Below the pieces are notes generated by a model. The model searched no databases, was not told where the DNA came from, and saw only the letters and a program-made list of their open reading frames with translations. From NCBI RefSeq assembly GCF_022539505.1, contig NC_061514.1, positions 244,640,124-244,704,123 on the forward strand: a stretch of DNA of 64,000 nt, in the 5' to 3' direction. The translations under genes were made by a program, and so were the position numbers. This DNA comes from Lolium rigidum. Lineage: Eukaryota > Streptophyta > Magnoliopsida > Poales > Poaceae. Positions 23,881 through 37,592 of the stretch are shown one piece after another (the first letter of the stretch is position 1; every line of letters starts with the position of its first letter).

Positions 23881-24776
23881 AAATAAGTTGCTCTTAGCAG
23901 ACACATGCACTAGTCGGTGTAGTACTGGTCGCATGCCCATATCCGACTGCCTCACTTTTTTCTTTCCTTCATTTCTTGATCTAGCTTTCAGACTTCTAAA
24001 GAGTCTGTCATGATGCTCTTTTTCTGAACTATTGAAAAGGAATTATCTTCTACCTAAATAGAAGTCTTTGATTTATTAAAATAGTTTATGAAACTCAAAC
24101 TATGGGATAATTGTTTTTCTCTCCCAGATTAATTTTTGACTTTGTGTATTTTTTATTTCTTAGCAACACACGGATATTTATATAAATATGAGATTAGCAA
24201 TGTACTCGACTGGATAGTCTGCATTGTGAAGCTCTTTAAATTGTCTGCAATGATGAACCTTTTGTTCGAAGAACAAGTGGATGTGTATTAGTATATGCTA
24301 CAAAGAGTCACACACAGAGGAATCGTCAACAACGAGAGGACACTTGGATATTTTATCAAACGGGTGCATATATGAAGAATTATATGGCTTAAAATTTCTC
24401 AATTTTGCAACTTTGATATACGTAGTGGCAATAGAGATATAAACACGTATAAGAGCAAAACGACACGACATGAGCATTTGTCCAATTGCAGTAAAGATAT
24501 ATTGTGAGCCGTGGTATGAGGAAGAGGACAAGGGGTTAGGAAAAAGGTGGCTTGCCCATAATGGTTTCTTTACACACATATGCGTATGGATGTGGGTGTT
24601 TCCATCACCATTGATTTATCCCTAGAGATTTTCAGTATGGTAGAGGAAAAAGTAGCTCTCTCTTCTCCTTTTATCCAAATCTCAAAGCAAAGCGGACGGT
24701 GATGGAAACATCCCCACCTATGCGTGTAAGTACAAAAGTATTTTCCGTGGTTTGCATTACCATGGGAGTAAAAAAT

Positions 24777-25098
24777 AGTACTCCCTCCATATCGGTAAAA
24801 AATAGCACTCCCTCCAAATAAGCTCTTAAAAAAAGGTAAAAAATAGTACTCCCTCCATCCTCATATAAGTGTACTTTTATTACAATTTGACCAAACTTAT
24901 ACAAAAGATTAGTACTCCCTCCATCCAATGAAAGTTGTCCTACGTTTGTTAAAATTTGAATGTATCTAACACTATTTAGTATATAGATACATATGAATTT
25001 AATCAAATCTTCGAAAAGTTTCATGAGAAAGAGATAGTAACATATATGATATGATATCAGTTTATTTTGAAACTACTTATTTGAGGATGAAGGAAGTA
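24777..25098. mobile_element. Stacked and nested Stowaway-type MITEs
   Basis: Four left ends of the ACTCCCTCC type occur at about 24778, 24807, 24847 and 24913. The third pairs with GATGAAGGAAGTA ending at 25098 (arms TCCTCATATAAGTG and ACTTATTTGAGGATGA), so it is an outer element. The fourth, with ATCCAATGAAAGTTG and TTTCATGAGAAAGAGATAGTA near 25039, is nested inside it. The first two are left-end fragments. Confidence 0.7.
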
Positions 25099-25403
25099 TG
25101 TTCATTTATGATATTTAGCAATGCCAGACCGGGTGGGTACGAGTGAAGAAAGAGGGGACAAGAGTGAGAAGAAAGATGGTAACATATTCTTGTGGTTGTG
25201 ATGTCTATTTGAGGTGATTAACAGCAAACAAGTTGACTTTTAACATTTAGATGACACCGCTACCATTTACTTCTAGCAGCGATGCAATAGTTGCATAAAA
25301 AAACAAAATAGAGTGGATGTTGTAAAAATAGAAGCGCCAATAAGGGCCCAAAAGTTGCCTGCAAAGAAACAAATTAAAACTATACATGCCCCATTTAAAG
25401 TAA

Positions 25404-25697
25404 ATGCATGAAATTATATCTGAGCAAGGAAGCAACAATAGAGGGAGAGGAAATGGGAAGGAAAGACAAGGCAAGAATGCTACACTAGAGGAATGTACCA
25501 GCAGTGTTCCTGAGGCTAAAGATCTTGGGAGAGGAAGAAAAGCAAGAAGAAAATCATGCAAGACAGGTCCTGGCAGTTTTCATCATGTCCTATTTGGTGA
25601 TGAAGAGCAAAGAACAGTTACTGAGATCCCAGATTTAAATCTTGATGCAGTCTTACAAGATGATGCACATGTAGCTATTTACATCATGCTGCAATGA
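25404..25697 (+). CDS. Hypothetical 97-aa ORF
   Basis: Reads from MHEIISEQGSNNRGRGNGKE to HVAIYIMLQ. The N-terminal half is basic (RGRKARRKSCK) and the C-terminal half acidic with EIPDLNLDAVLQDD, a motif style seen in some plant nuclear and transposon proteins. I do not recognise the family. It lies just left of a pyrimidine-rich tract and a CACTA end, so it may be transposon-derived. Confidence that it is a real gene is low. Confidence 0.25.
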   Translation: MHEIISEQGSNNRGRGNGKERQGKNATLEECTSSVPEAKDLGRGRKARRKSCKTGPGSFHHVLFGDEEQRTVTEIPDLNLDAVLQDDAHVAIYIMLQ

Positions 25698-25849
25698 TGC
25701 AACCTTCTTTTGTTTCAAATTCATATTCAAGATGTTACACAATTTCAACTTTATACATTGCAGATATACTATTTTTATTGTGGTTAAATGACAATATTGA
25801 GTTTCTATTTCAGTATAACAAATATTTAAATTTATCATTCTACTTCCTC

Positions 25850-26300
25850 TTTTCTATCATTGTTTACTTTTTTTGGTTCTTTCGTACTACTTCTTCTTGT
25901 CCTGATATTGCACTTTCACTTCTATTTCTTTGGTTCTTCTCCAATTCTTCTTGCATTTCTCTGGCTCCATTGTACTTCTACTTCCGTGGTGATTCTACTT
26001 CTACCATGCTCACTCTACTTCTACTTCTCTGGTTTTTATACACTTCTTGTTCTCTGCCTTTATTCTACTTGTACTTCTTCTTGTTATCCTCATTCTCTTC
26101 CTTGCTGCTGTCATTCTTTTACGTCTTTGGTTCTTGTCTAATTCTTCTTTTACTTTGCATTGCTCAATCTACTTCTACTACTCTGGTTCTTCTCCACTTC
26201 TTCTTCTCATCCTTATTCTCTTCTTTTTTGATCTCATGCTAATTCTCTTCCTTATTGCTCTCATTCTTCTCATTTTTCTTCTGATCATTGAATTTGAATT
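25850..26300. repeat. Pyrimidine-rich imperfect minisatellite
   Basis: About 450 bases consisting almost wholly of variants of TTCTTCTTCT, CTCTGGTTCTTCTCC and ACTTCTACTTC. No fixed period is seen. Long ORFs here are low-complexity artefacts. Confidence 0.6.
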
Positions 26301-26383
26301 AACACAGATGACACATACATTACTACACAAGATAGAGGATAAGAAGAAGCTTCTTTCATTTATTTGAAATTCAACACACTACA

Positions 26384-27240
26384 AGAAGATGCCACTTTTA
26401 TTTATGATGCAAACATTACAGAGGAAACATACATCATACATCAAACTTGTTTGCTAAAGCATTGACCAAACAACCTACCTAGACCTACACTTTACTTCTA
26501 CTTGCTCTCTGAATTACTACCACTTGTTCATGCTCTCCCTTCTCTGTAATTGTGCATCTTCTTCTAGCTCCACTTCTCCATCTTCTCCATGCTCTCCCTT
26601 CTTCTGTGAAAAGCATTTCAATTTAAGGCAATTTCAATCAAACTTAATTTAAACAGTTTTAGACAGACAACTAAAAAAATGCAGACATAGGCTACACGCC
26701 TTACTGTGGTGGTGCCGACGGCGACGCCGCGACACGGGTTTGGCAGTGAGGACGCTGGTGCGGACAGCAACCCATTCATCGCGTCGACCCTGCCCTAGAG
26801 GATGCAAACTTGCATCTTCAGGCTCATGTTGGTGGGAAGGAGCGGCCGCCAGCCTATCGGCTCTGCCATCCGCATCTTATCCTCCGACATGAGAATGTAG
26901 TGGAGGAGCATCACCTTATCATAGAGATTCTCATTCCTCTCCTGCGCCGCCATCCTCTCTGCCTCCTCTTGCGCAGCCATCCTTGCGGCCTCCTACTGCC
27001 GCCCTCCACCGTGAGCAGAAGTAAGGACCACGGACCTGCCCCTCCACCGCGGGCCTCGACGAGCAGGTTCAGGAGAACACCCAGTGCTCTCCATCGAGCC
27101 TTCGCTCTGCTCCGCCATCATGTTGTCGCCACCGCCACATCGCCGTTCTCTCTTAGGGTTGCCGCTATCCCGTTCCCCTCTTTAGTAGAAACGATTTTGA
27201 CCAACGCGTGGGACGAGCCAGGATTCTTTCTAGACCTTTC
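26384..27240 (+). mobile_element. CACTA-type terminus and adjoining fragment
   Basis: CACTACAAGAAGATGCC at 26384 fits the conserved end of CACTA (En/Spm) elements. About 0.4 kb inside, a minus-strand ORF (26795-26980) with repeated Glu/Ala blocks (AAQEEAERMAAQER) resembles the Glu-rich proteins some CACTA elements encode. No opposite end (TTCTTGTAGTG) is present nearby, so the element is truncated and its right border is a guess. Confidence 0.4.
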
Positions 27241-27299
27241 TGCAAATGTGCGTTGTCTGCCTCTCACAACATGTTAACCAATTCAAATGAACTAAACTA

Positions 27300-28015
27300 C
27301 ACGCTGGTTGCAAGTTATGAGACTAATCGGACTAATTTGCACCCGGCTTTGCAGGATGTGGGATTAAAAGTGTATACACCACTTTTTATTATTCCAGGGC
27401 ACCGCACGTTATGCAGCAGTCTGTCAGCTGTAGCTGTAATTGATCCCGAGAGTTCGCACATGGGACCAGCAAAATGAAGCAGGTTGCAACCGTAATTGAT
27501 CACAGGGCCAACTGAAGCAGGCTAACGTGACGTACACAGGTTTATACCATTTGGGTCGGTCACAAATAAAATTACAGCAGGCATACACTAGCCAAACAAT
27601 AATAGGGTTCAACAAAAAAACTATGCAAAAGGCAACAGCAAAATGACATCTACCAAATTTTGTCAATGACGAGCACCTATAAAGCATTGGGAATCAATCG
27701 ATTAAACAAGGCACTGTTTAAACATTATCTCAGACAAAATGCAATTAAAAATAATCACAAAGGATTATGGCAATCACAAACCAGACGACGCATAAGCATG
27801 AATAGGAAATCCTTCGACCCTTTAGGAATAATAGGAAACCGTAGTATATGGGTTTTACAGGCCATTCAGACTTTCAGATAATAGTAGGATACCGAACACA
27901 TAAAGACGCATTAAACGATGGCAGCAATCCAGCAGCATACTAGAGATGAAGCATGTACATAGGGGAAGATGACGACAGCCTGATCTCCTCCTTTTATTTA
28001 CAGTGGCAGTTCAGA
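27300..28015. other. Downstream region of ATG8
   Basis: No independent gene is seen. The part nearest 28020 should be the ATG8 3' untranslated region (minus strand). A minus-strand AATAAA at 27992-27997 is only about 23 bases past the stop, so the real poly(A) site is probably further left. Confidence 0.45.
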
Positions 28016-28019
28016 TGCA

Positions 28020-29795
<1,776 letters not shown>

Positions 29796-29801
29796 CTCCA
29801 A

Positions 29802-30050
29802 CCTGCAATAGATCGAAACAACCTACCGATCAAATCGACCATCACTAAAAAAAAACAGAGCAGATGACGAACGCGATAAGAACCCCAAATTCGCCGGAAT
29901 CTGGCCGTCTCTTTTGGGGAAAAAAGATAAAGGGGCTCACCGACGGAAGGGCGCAGGCGGCGACGAGATTGATCGAAGTGATCCGGCTACCGGAATCGAG
30001 GGGGGATCGGAAGTCGCTCGGCGGAAGCAACCGGAAGGAAGTCGCGGGGT
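29802..30050 (-). promoter_or_regulatory. ATG8 5' untranslated region with leader intron
   Basis: A spliceable leader intron is visible: donor GTGAGC at 29940-29935 and acceptor TTGCAG ending at 29803, leaving only 6 untranslated bases before the ATG on that exon. The first exon would run from about 30050 to 29941. A TATA-like GATAAATACC on the minus strand at about 30079-30088 lies some 30 bases upstream. Leader introns are common in plant ATG8 and often raise expression. Confidence 0.65.
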
Positions 30051-30089
30051 AGGGTTTGATGGTGGGTGCCGTGTCACGGGTATTTATCA

Positions 30090-31003
30090 GGACTTTTCCT
30101 GTGGGGAATATTGCCGAACCCCTCGGGTTCTAGTTGTATTGCATAAACAACTCTAAAAAGCTCTCGCCGGTTCGTCTTACAAAGAAGAGTTGAACGTGTA
30201 AAATCAGCATAATTTGAAATCGAATTCCATCATGCTAAACTTCTGAAATTCTTGTAATTTTAGCAAACAGTTCACTAGCCAATATTATATAAAAATCCTT
30301 GAGATTGAACAACATTCATTGTTCTCCATCTACATAACTTTCTGTTTTGCTTGAATCCAACTATGTATCTCTCCTCACTTTCTGGTAGATATAATACATT
30401 TGTTTATATGAATAAGGTGCACTATATTTTCAAGATTGTATTTGACCAATAACTTGTTCAAGTATACAAAAGTTGTTTGACACAAAATTGGCATCATTGG
30501 AAATTGTTTTTAATTACAAATCCAACGTTGTCAATCTTACACAACTCACATATTGTAGCCCAGTTTTGTTTTCAAAGCTTCACCGTGAGAAGATTGTGCG
30601 ACTTATTAGTTGGGGCGGTGGTATACTATAATCAATATAGATACTCTATGGAGATGTGAAACCATATGTATGACCCAGTCGTCGGGTGGGCCGACCACAT
30701 GGTTTCAAGTTCTCCTTACTATAGAAACAACCACCTATATATCTAGCGCCTCTTTTTCTTCCGCAAAAAGGTTTGTGTTTCGTCCTCTCAAAATGTCTCA
30801 ATCGTCCTTACATGGTGTATGTCCCTCTTCTTTTCTTCCTCCTCTGCCTCAAATACCATATGTAGAGTGATCCCCATGTACGAACTTGTGGATGAACCTA
30901 CGACACCTCCCATCCCGAGCCTTCTTATTCTTATCCTCCTCGGTTTGGGGAGGAGGTACAAACTTGTGGATGGAGCAGGAGAGGTTTCATGCCGTGTATG
31001 AGC
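30090..31003. other. ATG8 upstream region
   Basis: No supported gene. The 0.9 kb up to the Harbinger-type element at 31007 is the likely ATG8 promoter region. Short ORFs here overlap on both strands without motifs. Confidence 0.4.
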
Positions 31004-31006
31004 TAA

Positions 31007-31784
31007 GAGCATCTCCAGTCGCGTCCCCCAAACCGTCCCCCAAACCGCGCCGGATCGAGCGTTTGGGGGACGTGTTTCGTTCGTGCCGCGTTTGGGGGAC
31101 GTCGCTCCCGGCCCGCGTCCCCCAAACGCCGCCCCCAAACATTTAAAATAATTTTTCTGGCATTTTTATTTCAATTTCCACAAACTAATACATAATTTGG
31201 AACGTGGTTTACATGAAAACACAGCTTGGAACATGGTTTTCCACAAACTAATACATAGTTTGAACCATGGTGGACACAAATATAAAATATTGCAAAGAAA
31301 CTAAACCTAACTAGGCCGTGCATCGAAGGTTTCGTGTGTTCGCTGCTAAGAAAGAACACTCGAGGGCACACCCAGTCACCTAAACCGGAAAATCCAGCGG
31401 GAGGATGGTGCCCTTGTTGGTTCTACCGATGAGGCGAACAGGCGTAAACCTCCGTGCACGTATTCGCCGCGAAGAAACAACACTCATTCGAGGCCGTTGC
31501 GCCGCCGCCGCGCGCCACAACTTCCGTCGCGAGGTAGGCGACGGTTAGGTTTAAATTAATTGTGCCGCCGACGGGTCGGCCCCGCCACTCCCCGCCTCGC
31601 TCTGCGTGTCCGGCGTCCCCGGTGCGTCCCCCGTGGGACGGGGACGGGCTCGGGGCGCCGGACACCGAATGGGGGCGCGCCGGACAAAAAAGGGCTTTGG
31701 GGGACGCGGCTGGAACGCTTTTTTTGTCCGGCGCGCCCCAAATCCCTTTGGGGGACGGTTTGGGGGACGCGACTGGAGATGCTC
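31007..31784. mobile_element. Harbinger-type non-autonomous DNA transposon, 778 bp
   Basis: Ends GAGCATCTCCAGTCGCGTCC and its inverted copy at 31747-31784 extend about 38 bases, including the repeated CCCCCAAACCGTCC block. Both borders carry TAA (31004-31006 and 31785-31787), the 3-bp duplication of PIF/Harbinger elements. The interior has no transposase. Long overlapping ORFs on both strands (31423-31867) are GC-rich and not supported as genes. Confidence 0.85.
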
Positions 31785-31789
31785 TAAGG

Positions 31790-33640
31790 TTGGAGCTCGA
31801 ACTGGAGAGATGCAACTCCATGGATGCCTCGTGGGGTAGTTTGACACTAGATAACCGAGCTTCATAACCTAATGCGGTGTCAAGGAATTGGTATACTTTG
31901 ATCCACTACAAAAGAACTCCACGAGTCTGAATAGGGAAAGCGTAGTGTTCAAAATGTTGGCAATGAGGGTAAGGATAGGAGAAATCGAGATTTATTTATG
32001 TTGCACAATGGTGTTTCGACATTTTTAAAGTACCTATGTTATTTGTTCTGTACATATTGGCATTATGTCACACACATTTTGTACATGTCCCGAGGGGTTG
32101 TTGTTTTAATTTTCAAGATGTGAGCATGTTTTCGTGTTGTAGTGAACATTCTTTGTTTATATTTGTTTATTGTCATTGCATGTGACGCGACCTATTCATG
32201 AACATGTTACTCAATGTATGCAGATCCATGGCATACCTTGAATCTTTTGTTGCATGAGACTGTTGAAGTTTTTCAACAGCTTTGAATAATAGACCACAAT
32301 GATTTTCTTATAAATATTGGATACATGTTTTACCACGATGATTAGGTGGTCTAGACCGGTATGGGTTTAAGTGAGATAATATGCACAAGAGGCACTTAAT
32401 CAAAGAGAACCAACCTGTGGTTGGATTGTTAGGAGAGCAGTGGCACCTTCAGTCCACATGAGTTCAAACCCCAGGTTTAACACTTTGGTGTCTCATAAAG
32501 TCATAATATTCTTTCAATGGAGGCAACATTCCCATCGATAGCGAAAAACATGTCTAAATTTAAGTACGCGGAAGCCCATTGGCCCTGGCTCATACATTTG
32601 TGGAAATAAATTTGTGTCATGTTGCTTTAGCGATTTCTCGTGGTGTTCTTCAATATTCACTGCATATTCCAGGCTCCCGGCAGTATATTCCCCCGAGCCA
32701 AGCTCAAGTGTACTTGCGTGGGTCCTGCTTGGCTGCTCCTCCTAACTCTCCCGAGGAACTTTTGGAAATGCTAAGTCACGTGCACTGTACGTCTGTACCA
32801 GATAGCAGTATAGGTAAACACCCTCCTTTAATCGGATTCTGAGTACGTTTGGTCATCAGAAGTCTCATTTTTTTTGCGAACTTGAAATTTTTGAAAGGCA
32901 TCGATCTATCTAATGGAACTCTTGACTGCTTCATATTTGTTCTTTATGATTGGCACCCTCACAAGTCACAACAACCTAACTTGGACATGTTTCGACACAC
33001 TTCTTTTTTTATTATTGCAATGTATGGTACTTTTAGGGGGCTTTGGCTAGTTACCAACTACACTTTTGATATTGTTTTCCTTTGATAATTATCACTAGTT
33101 AGTCGAGTACTAAACTTTACTAATGATAATCTTGTATATGTTTGCCTCATTCTATATTTATCGGTTCTATTGCATAAAATTTTCATGGCATATTTTGCCA
33201 ATTCTTCATGCAATTTTTTAAATCTTATACCACACCTTTTTAGTAGTAGTCTGCCACACTTGGTGACAATTTTCACTTGTCAGCTGCACTGTTGGCAGTT
33301 CTCTGCAAATTTGTATGCTGAACTAATTTTGTGGAAAAAGGTTTGGGAAACATTGGGATGTGGTAGAATTTGTCCAAAAACGCCTCAAGGAAAGTAACTA
33401 GTGCACTCCGTACAAACTGCTATGTATAGTAGAAACCTTTTTTTTTGGGATATAGTAGAAACCTAATAGCCAATATGTTGAAATGAAAGGAAACTACTAG
33501 CATCTGGGCCTTTTCTTGCACTCAAACCAGCAGCGAAAGAGGACCAAAAAGCTGAAAGATTAAGCCCATAAGGTGTCGAACGGGCCGGAAAACGAGACTA
33601 GCAATGCAAATGAAGACCCAGAAAAACTAAAACAAGGGAT
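31790..33640. other. Intergenic sequence between MITE and S40 gene
   Basis: No convincing gene. An 87-codon ORF at 32579-32842 ends in PEELLEMLSHVHCTSVPDSS, without a family I recognise. An A-tract of about 19 bases ends at 33661. Confidence 0.4.
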
Positions 33641-34057
33641 TCTCAAAAAAAAAAAAAAAAAACAGAATAAAGATGCATGGCATGCTGCCTGCATTTTGTT
33701 TGGCTCAGCATGCTGCCCACATGTACTGTAGATCATTAAGCAGAAGAGAAATATCAAACAAGAATACAATAAATTGCGTATAAATCACGCAGTAAAAATG
33801 TTACACGTACAAAATGTACGGGAAGCACACAGCTTAACTTAAGTAGTACATGCATTACAGCTATTTGATTAAAAAATAAAATGCATAGATGGAGAATGGA
33901 TTCAGTAGTAAATTAGTGAGACGGTACCAGCACTCGAGGTTACATCGCGTGCATGCATGCAATCCTGTGCTATGTGAACCACTTACTTATTCAAGCTTTT
34001 ATTTAGCCCTGGCATGCATTAGATTGTGGCAAGTTTGATGCTGCGCGCCTCGATCTT

Positions 34058-34531
34058 CTAGTGCTCGGAGAAGGCGGTCTTGGGCAGCACGGCGTCCCTG
34101 AACTTCCTCATCTCCCTCCCTTTGCTCCTTCCCCTCACCATCTCCGGCGACGACGCTGCCGGCACCGTGCTCATCTTCTCCATCTTCCTCGCGAGCCACT
34201 CGTGCGGCGGCAGCACTTCCCCTGCCTCCTCATCGTCCTCCTCCTCCTGGCCACTCCTCCGGCCGTCGACGCCGCTATGCCCCGACGAGCGCCAGTCCGG
34301 GATGGCCACCGGCGCCGTCGACGACGACGGTGGCCTCTTGCCCTTCCTCGCGCTTGCACCGGTGCCCTCGTCATTGTCGTCTTTGGGCACGGCGGCGCCC
34401 TTGTTCTTGCTGCCGACGGCTCTTCTGCTCCTCATCGGAGGAGTGAAGCCGGCGAGAGCAGCTTCTTTGCTCCGGTCCTGCAGTACGTCCCATACTTCGC
34501 CCTCGTCGAACTCTTCCCCATGTCCCGCCAT
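34058..34531 (-). CDS. Senescence regulator S40-like protein (DUF584)
   Basis: A single-exon gene of 157 residues starting at 34531 (MAGHGEEFDEGEVWDVLQDR). The layout is that of plant S40 proteins: an acidic N terminus with EVWDVL, a Ser/Pro-rich variable middle with basic patches (ARKGKRPPSSSTAP), the conserved LPPHEWLARKM, and the C-terminal block GRSKGREMRKFRDAVLPKTA (family form GRTLKGRDLRxVRxAV). S40 genes are induced in leaf senescence, darkness and stress and the proteins are nuclear in characterised cases; the biochemical activity is unknown. The opposite strand also has long GC-rich ORFs, which are shadows. Identification rests on the two C-terminal motifs. Confidence 0.85.
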   Translation of the reverse strand: MAGHGEEFDEGEVWDVLQDRSKEAALAGFTPPMRSRRAVGSKNKGAAVPKDDNDEGTGASARKGKRPPSSSTAPVAIPDWRSSGHSGVDGRRSGQEEEDDEEAGEVLPPHEWLARKMEKMSTVPAASSPEMVRGRSKGREMRKFRDAVLPKTAFSEH

Positions 34532-34559
34532 CGCTACCTCTAAGCTTTTCCTGGTGTTC

Positions 34560-35393
34560 TAGCCTAGCTAGCTACCTACCTGCTCTCTGGAGTTGGCACT
34601 TGGCACTACCAAGGCACGTACGCATATTTGTCACTCACAGGGGTGCGCCGAGACAAGATTGCACTGCCCGCGCACCGACCAACAGACCCAAAGGTGGTTT
34701 CACCTTCACCATCATCACACAAATGCTCTGTTGCCCCACACCAGCACGTACCACTGTTTGCTCTCGCATTCCAATCCGATGCCAACATGGAGAACTAGAG
34801 CCTGTTTGATTGTGAGGTATGGAGCGAAAACCACCCACTTCGGATTCACATTTTCTTTTGTTTTTTATGCCACTTGTCATGCGTTCCAGCTCCTTGTTTC
34901 GAAGATCTATGGCTTGGTTGATTAAAAAAACCCCAAAGGAAGCTCGTGCTTGAGGGAGTGTCTTGAAAAATTCAAAATACTCCATTTATTCATCAAAAAG
35001 TATCTTAAAAAGTATATCCAAAAACATATAGATGCTTAGTATGTATGTTTAATTTAATTTATAGAGTTATGTTTTCACATGCGACCTACACAAAAATGAA
35101 AAATGCGAAGACAAAAAACGATTTTGATGCTTACTTAGTGACATATTTTTGTGTAGCTCCAAATATAACACTTTTATTCAACCAAACTTTACATGTTCAT
35201 AGATTCATCTCCCATTTTAATTTTTTTAAGGGCTACCTAGGGAGTGGATTCCATATAGCCGCCCCCTTGATCGGAAACTCTAAAAGGAGCTCATGCTACA
35301 AGGACGCAGAATTTTGGTTGATTAATTTCTCCGGTTGGAGGAGCGTGCATGAACATGGCACACGTCGAATATCTGTTTATTAATATTAATATT

Positions 35394-35440
<47 letters not shown>

Positions 35441-36430
35441 GCACCTTTGTGCCACGGATATGGGAAGTCAATTTTGTTTTGTTTTTGTGACGATCAAACG
35501 AGCTAAAAGGAAAGAAGCATCATGTACTTAATTATAAAACCGCCTTCTACCCTGTAAAGGAGGCGTTCCTACTTTACCTTGGAAAATAATGCGATGAAAA
35601 TTTACTTACTAGTGAATAGAAATAAGTAGAAACTGCTCCTTATGCCGCGCTTTAAGCAAAAAAGGGTCGCTTTTTACATGAAAGCGAAAATATCCACATC
35701 TACTTATTGACAACGCTATATATGGCTTGTTTTAAGCTCTGATACAGCAACTACGATCGACCCATGCTTCAAACTAGAAATAGAAAGGAAAACATTGCTC
35801 AGTTTGAAGCATTCACGCATCAATCAAATCACTCGTACACCAGCCAGCTAGGCGGGCCAGCATGTTTCTCTCCGGGGAGGTTTCTCGCATAGTGCACGTA
35901 CGTGTTCCAACGTGCCAGCAGTAGGAGCAATCTGCCAAGCAAGCGGGACGCACGGATAGGGTGACAGGACGAGGGAGCTGGAGGACCTCGATTGGGCGGG
36001 TGGCTGCTCGAGGAGGACACAGATTCGCGCCTGCGTACGTGTAGAGTGCCAGAGCGTTGGAGTGAGCCCTTGAAAGGCCGAGGATTTAGCCTTTTTTTTT
36101 CAGAAGGGGAGGAGACGGCGAGATGTGATGGATGCGAGGCGTGGCAGATGATAAACTGATGAGAGCAGTGATGCAAATGGCATGACGCGAGGTCTCGAGG
36201 GCCGTCCGGCTCCGGCCATGTTCCTTTTAGAGCACCTTCGGTAGACTCTACGGGCCGAAATCCAGCGGTAAATAGCGTCGGATTGATGTAAATTTTGGTT
36301 TGGGGTGACTCTGTTTTCCAACGGCAAGTTCAGGAAAATCTTGGCGATAGGCTGAATTCGATCAGATCATAGTGAAATTAGTTCAAACATAACCTAAATT
36401 TAGAGATATTTAACATATATAGGCGAGTTC
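34560..36430. other. Intergenic sequence upstream of the S40 gene
   Basis: The first few hundred bases should be the S40 promoter; no clear TATA box is seen. A single edge resembling a Harbinger-type end (AGAGCACCTTCGGTAGACTC, about 36230) has no partner. Minus-strand ORFs at 35829-36327 have no recognised domain. Confidence 0.4.
35395..35440. repeat. (ATT)n microsatellite, about 15 units
   Basis: Uninterrupted ATT/TAT repeat. Confidence 0.97.
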
Positions 36431-36621
36431 ATATATATATATATATATATATATATAGAGCCCAACTATTCTCGAACCCCTTAAGAGGGGTTCTAGAATA
36501 GCTATTCTCGAACCCCCATGGACCGAGCCGAACCACGGAACCACCGATTCGGCTGAGAAAACCCACCCCGATGCCAACCTACGCTTCTCCTAACTGTGAA
36601 CTCCCCGGGTACCGCGCCGCC

Positions 36622-36765
36622 CGGCCCCAACTCCCGCTCCGCCTTCTTCCCGGCGGCCGGCCCCAACTCCCGCCCCGCCTTCTTCCCGGCGGCAGGCCCG
36701 AACTCCCGCCCCACCTTCTTCCCGGTGGCGGCACTGAATCCCCGCCCCACCTTCTTCATCGGCGG
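36622..36765 (+). repeat. 36-bp minisatellite, four units, in frame
   Basis: Units start at 36622, 36658, 36694 and 36730, each a variant of GGCCCCAACTCCCGCCCCGC plus CTTCTTCCCGGCGGC. Because 36 is a multiple of three, the plus frame reads GPNSRPAFFPAA repeatedly. Confidence 0.88.
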
Positions 36766-37448
36766 AAGCACCACATCCGCACCCCAACTTCGCCCCGGCG
36801 GCAGCCCACATCCCACCGCCCGCCTCCTTCCCCGGTGGTACCTCTCCCCCATGCGCACTAGAGAAAACCCGGCGCCGCCCCTCTTCCCAGCTCGCGCGCC
36901 ACTCATCTCTTTGCCTGCAGCTCGCGTGCGGCCAAATCCCCTCCCCTGCAGCTCTTGAGCCGCCCATCCCGTGAAGCTCGCGCGCCACCGCTCCCATCCC
37001 CTGCACCTCGAGCGCCGCCCTTCCCTTCCCTACAGCACGCGTGGATCCCTTTCCCTCCCCTGCAGCTTGCACGATGGCGCGCCGCCATCTCCATCCCTGC
37101 AACTCGCGCAGATCTCTTTCCCTGCAGCTCGCATGAAGTCGCCCCTGCTCCTCCACTTCATCTCAACCGGCGGCGCCCTACGCTGCTGCTAAAAACAGCG
37201 TCGTCAAGCTAGAGGACGCCATGGCCAATTCGCGTCCTAGCTCTGAACTCCACGGCCACGGGAGTTCCCAATCCCGCCGCGGGAGAACACCTGAGACCAC
37301 GCTAGTCTTCGCCCCCGTGCCGCTCCTCGTCGCTGGTCAGGACCCCGGCGGCCTGGCCCTCCCGAGCTCCGCCCCCTAGCCTCCCTGCTACATCGCGAGT
37401 CGCCGGTCCATTTTCCTTTGGTTATAGGAGCAACCCTACGCAGGTTCT

Positions 37449-37592
37449 ACAGGGAAGCACGGGGGAAGCTCACTTCCGTTTTGCTCTGTTTCTCTTTTAT
37501 TTCTTCAGGATCTTGGACAGTTCTTTCTTTTAGAAAATCTGCTCTCTATTTTGTTACAGGGAAGCACGGGGGAAGCTCACTTCCGTTTTGCT
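37449..37592 (+). repeat. 37-bp direct repeat pair
   Basis: The same 37 bases, starting ACAGGGAAGCACGGGGGAAG, occur at 37449-37485 and 37556-37592, 107 bases apart. Confidence 0.92.

Noticed and set aside
25694..26367. Long plus-strand ORFs of Phe/Leu/Ser-rich proteins
   Set aside because: They come from the pyrimidine-rich tract in all frames and have no start context or domain.
31423..31867. Overlapping ORFs on both strands inside the Harbinger-type element
   Set aside because: GC-rich, open in five frames, with no transposase motif. Expected by base composition.
34061..34562. Plus-strand ORFs of 160 codons opposite the S40 gene
   Set aside because: They are shadows of a GC-rich gene. 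The minus strand has the conserved S40 motifs.
36502..37212. Long GC-rich ORFs on the minus strand (188 aa, 134 aa)
   Set aside because: They mirror the 36-bp minisatellite (Gly/Ala/Arg repeats) and show no domain.
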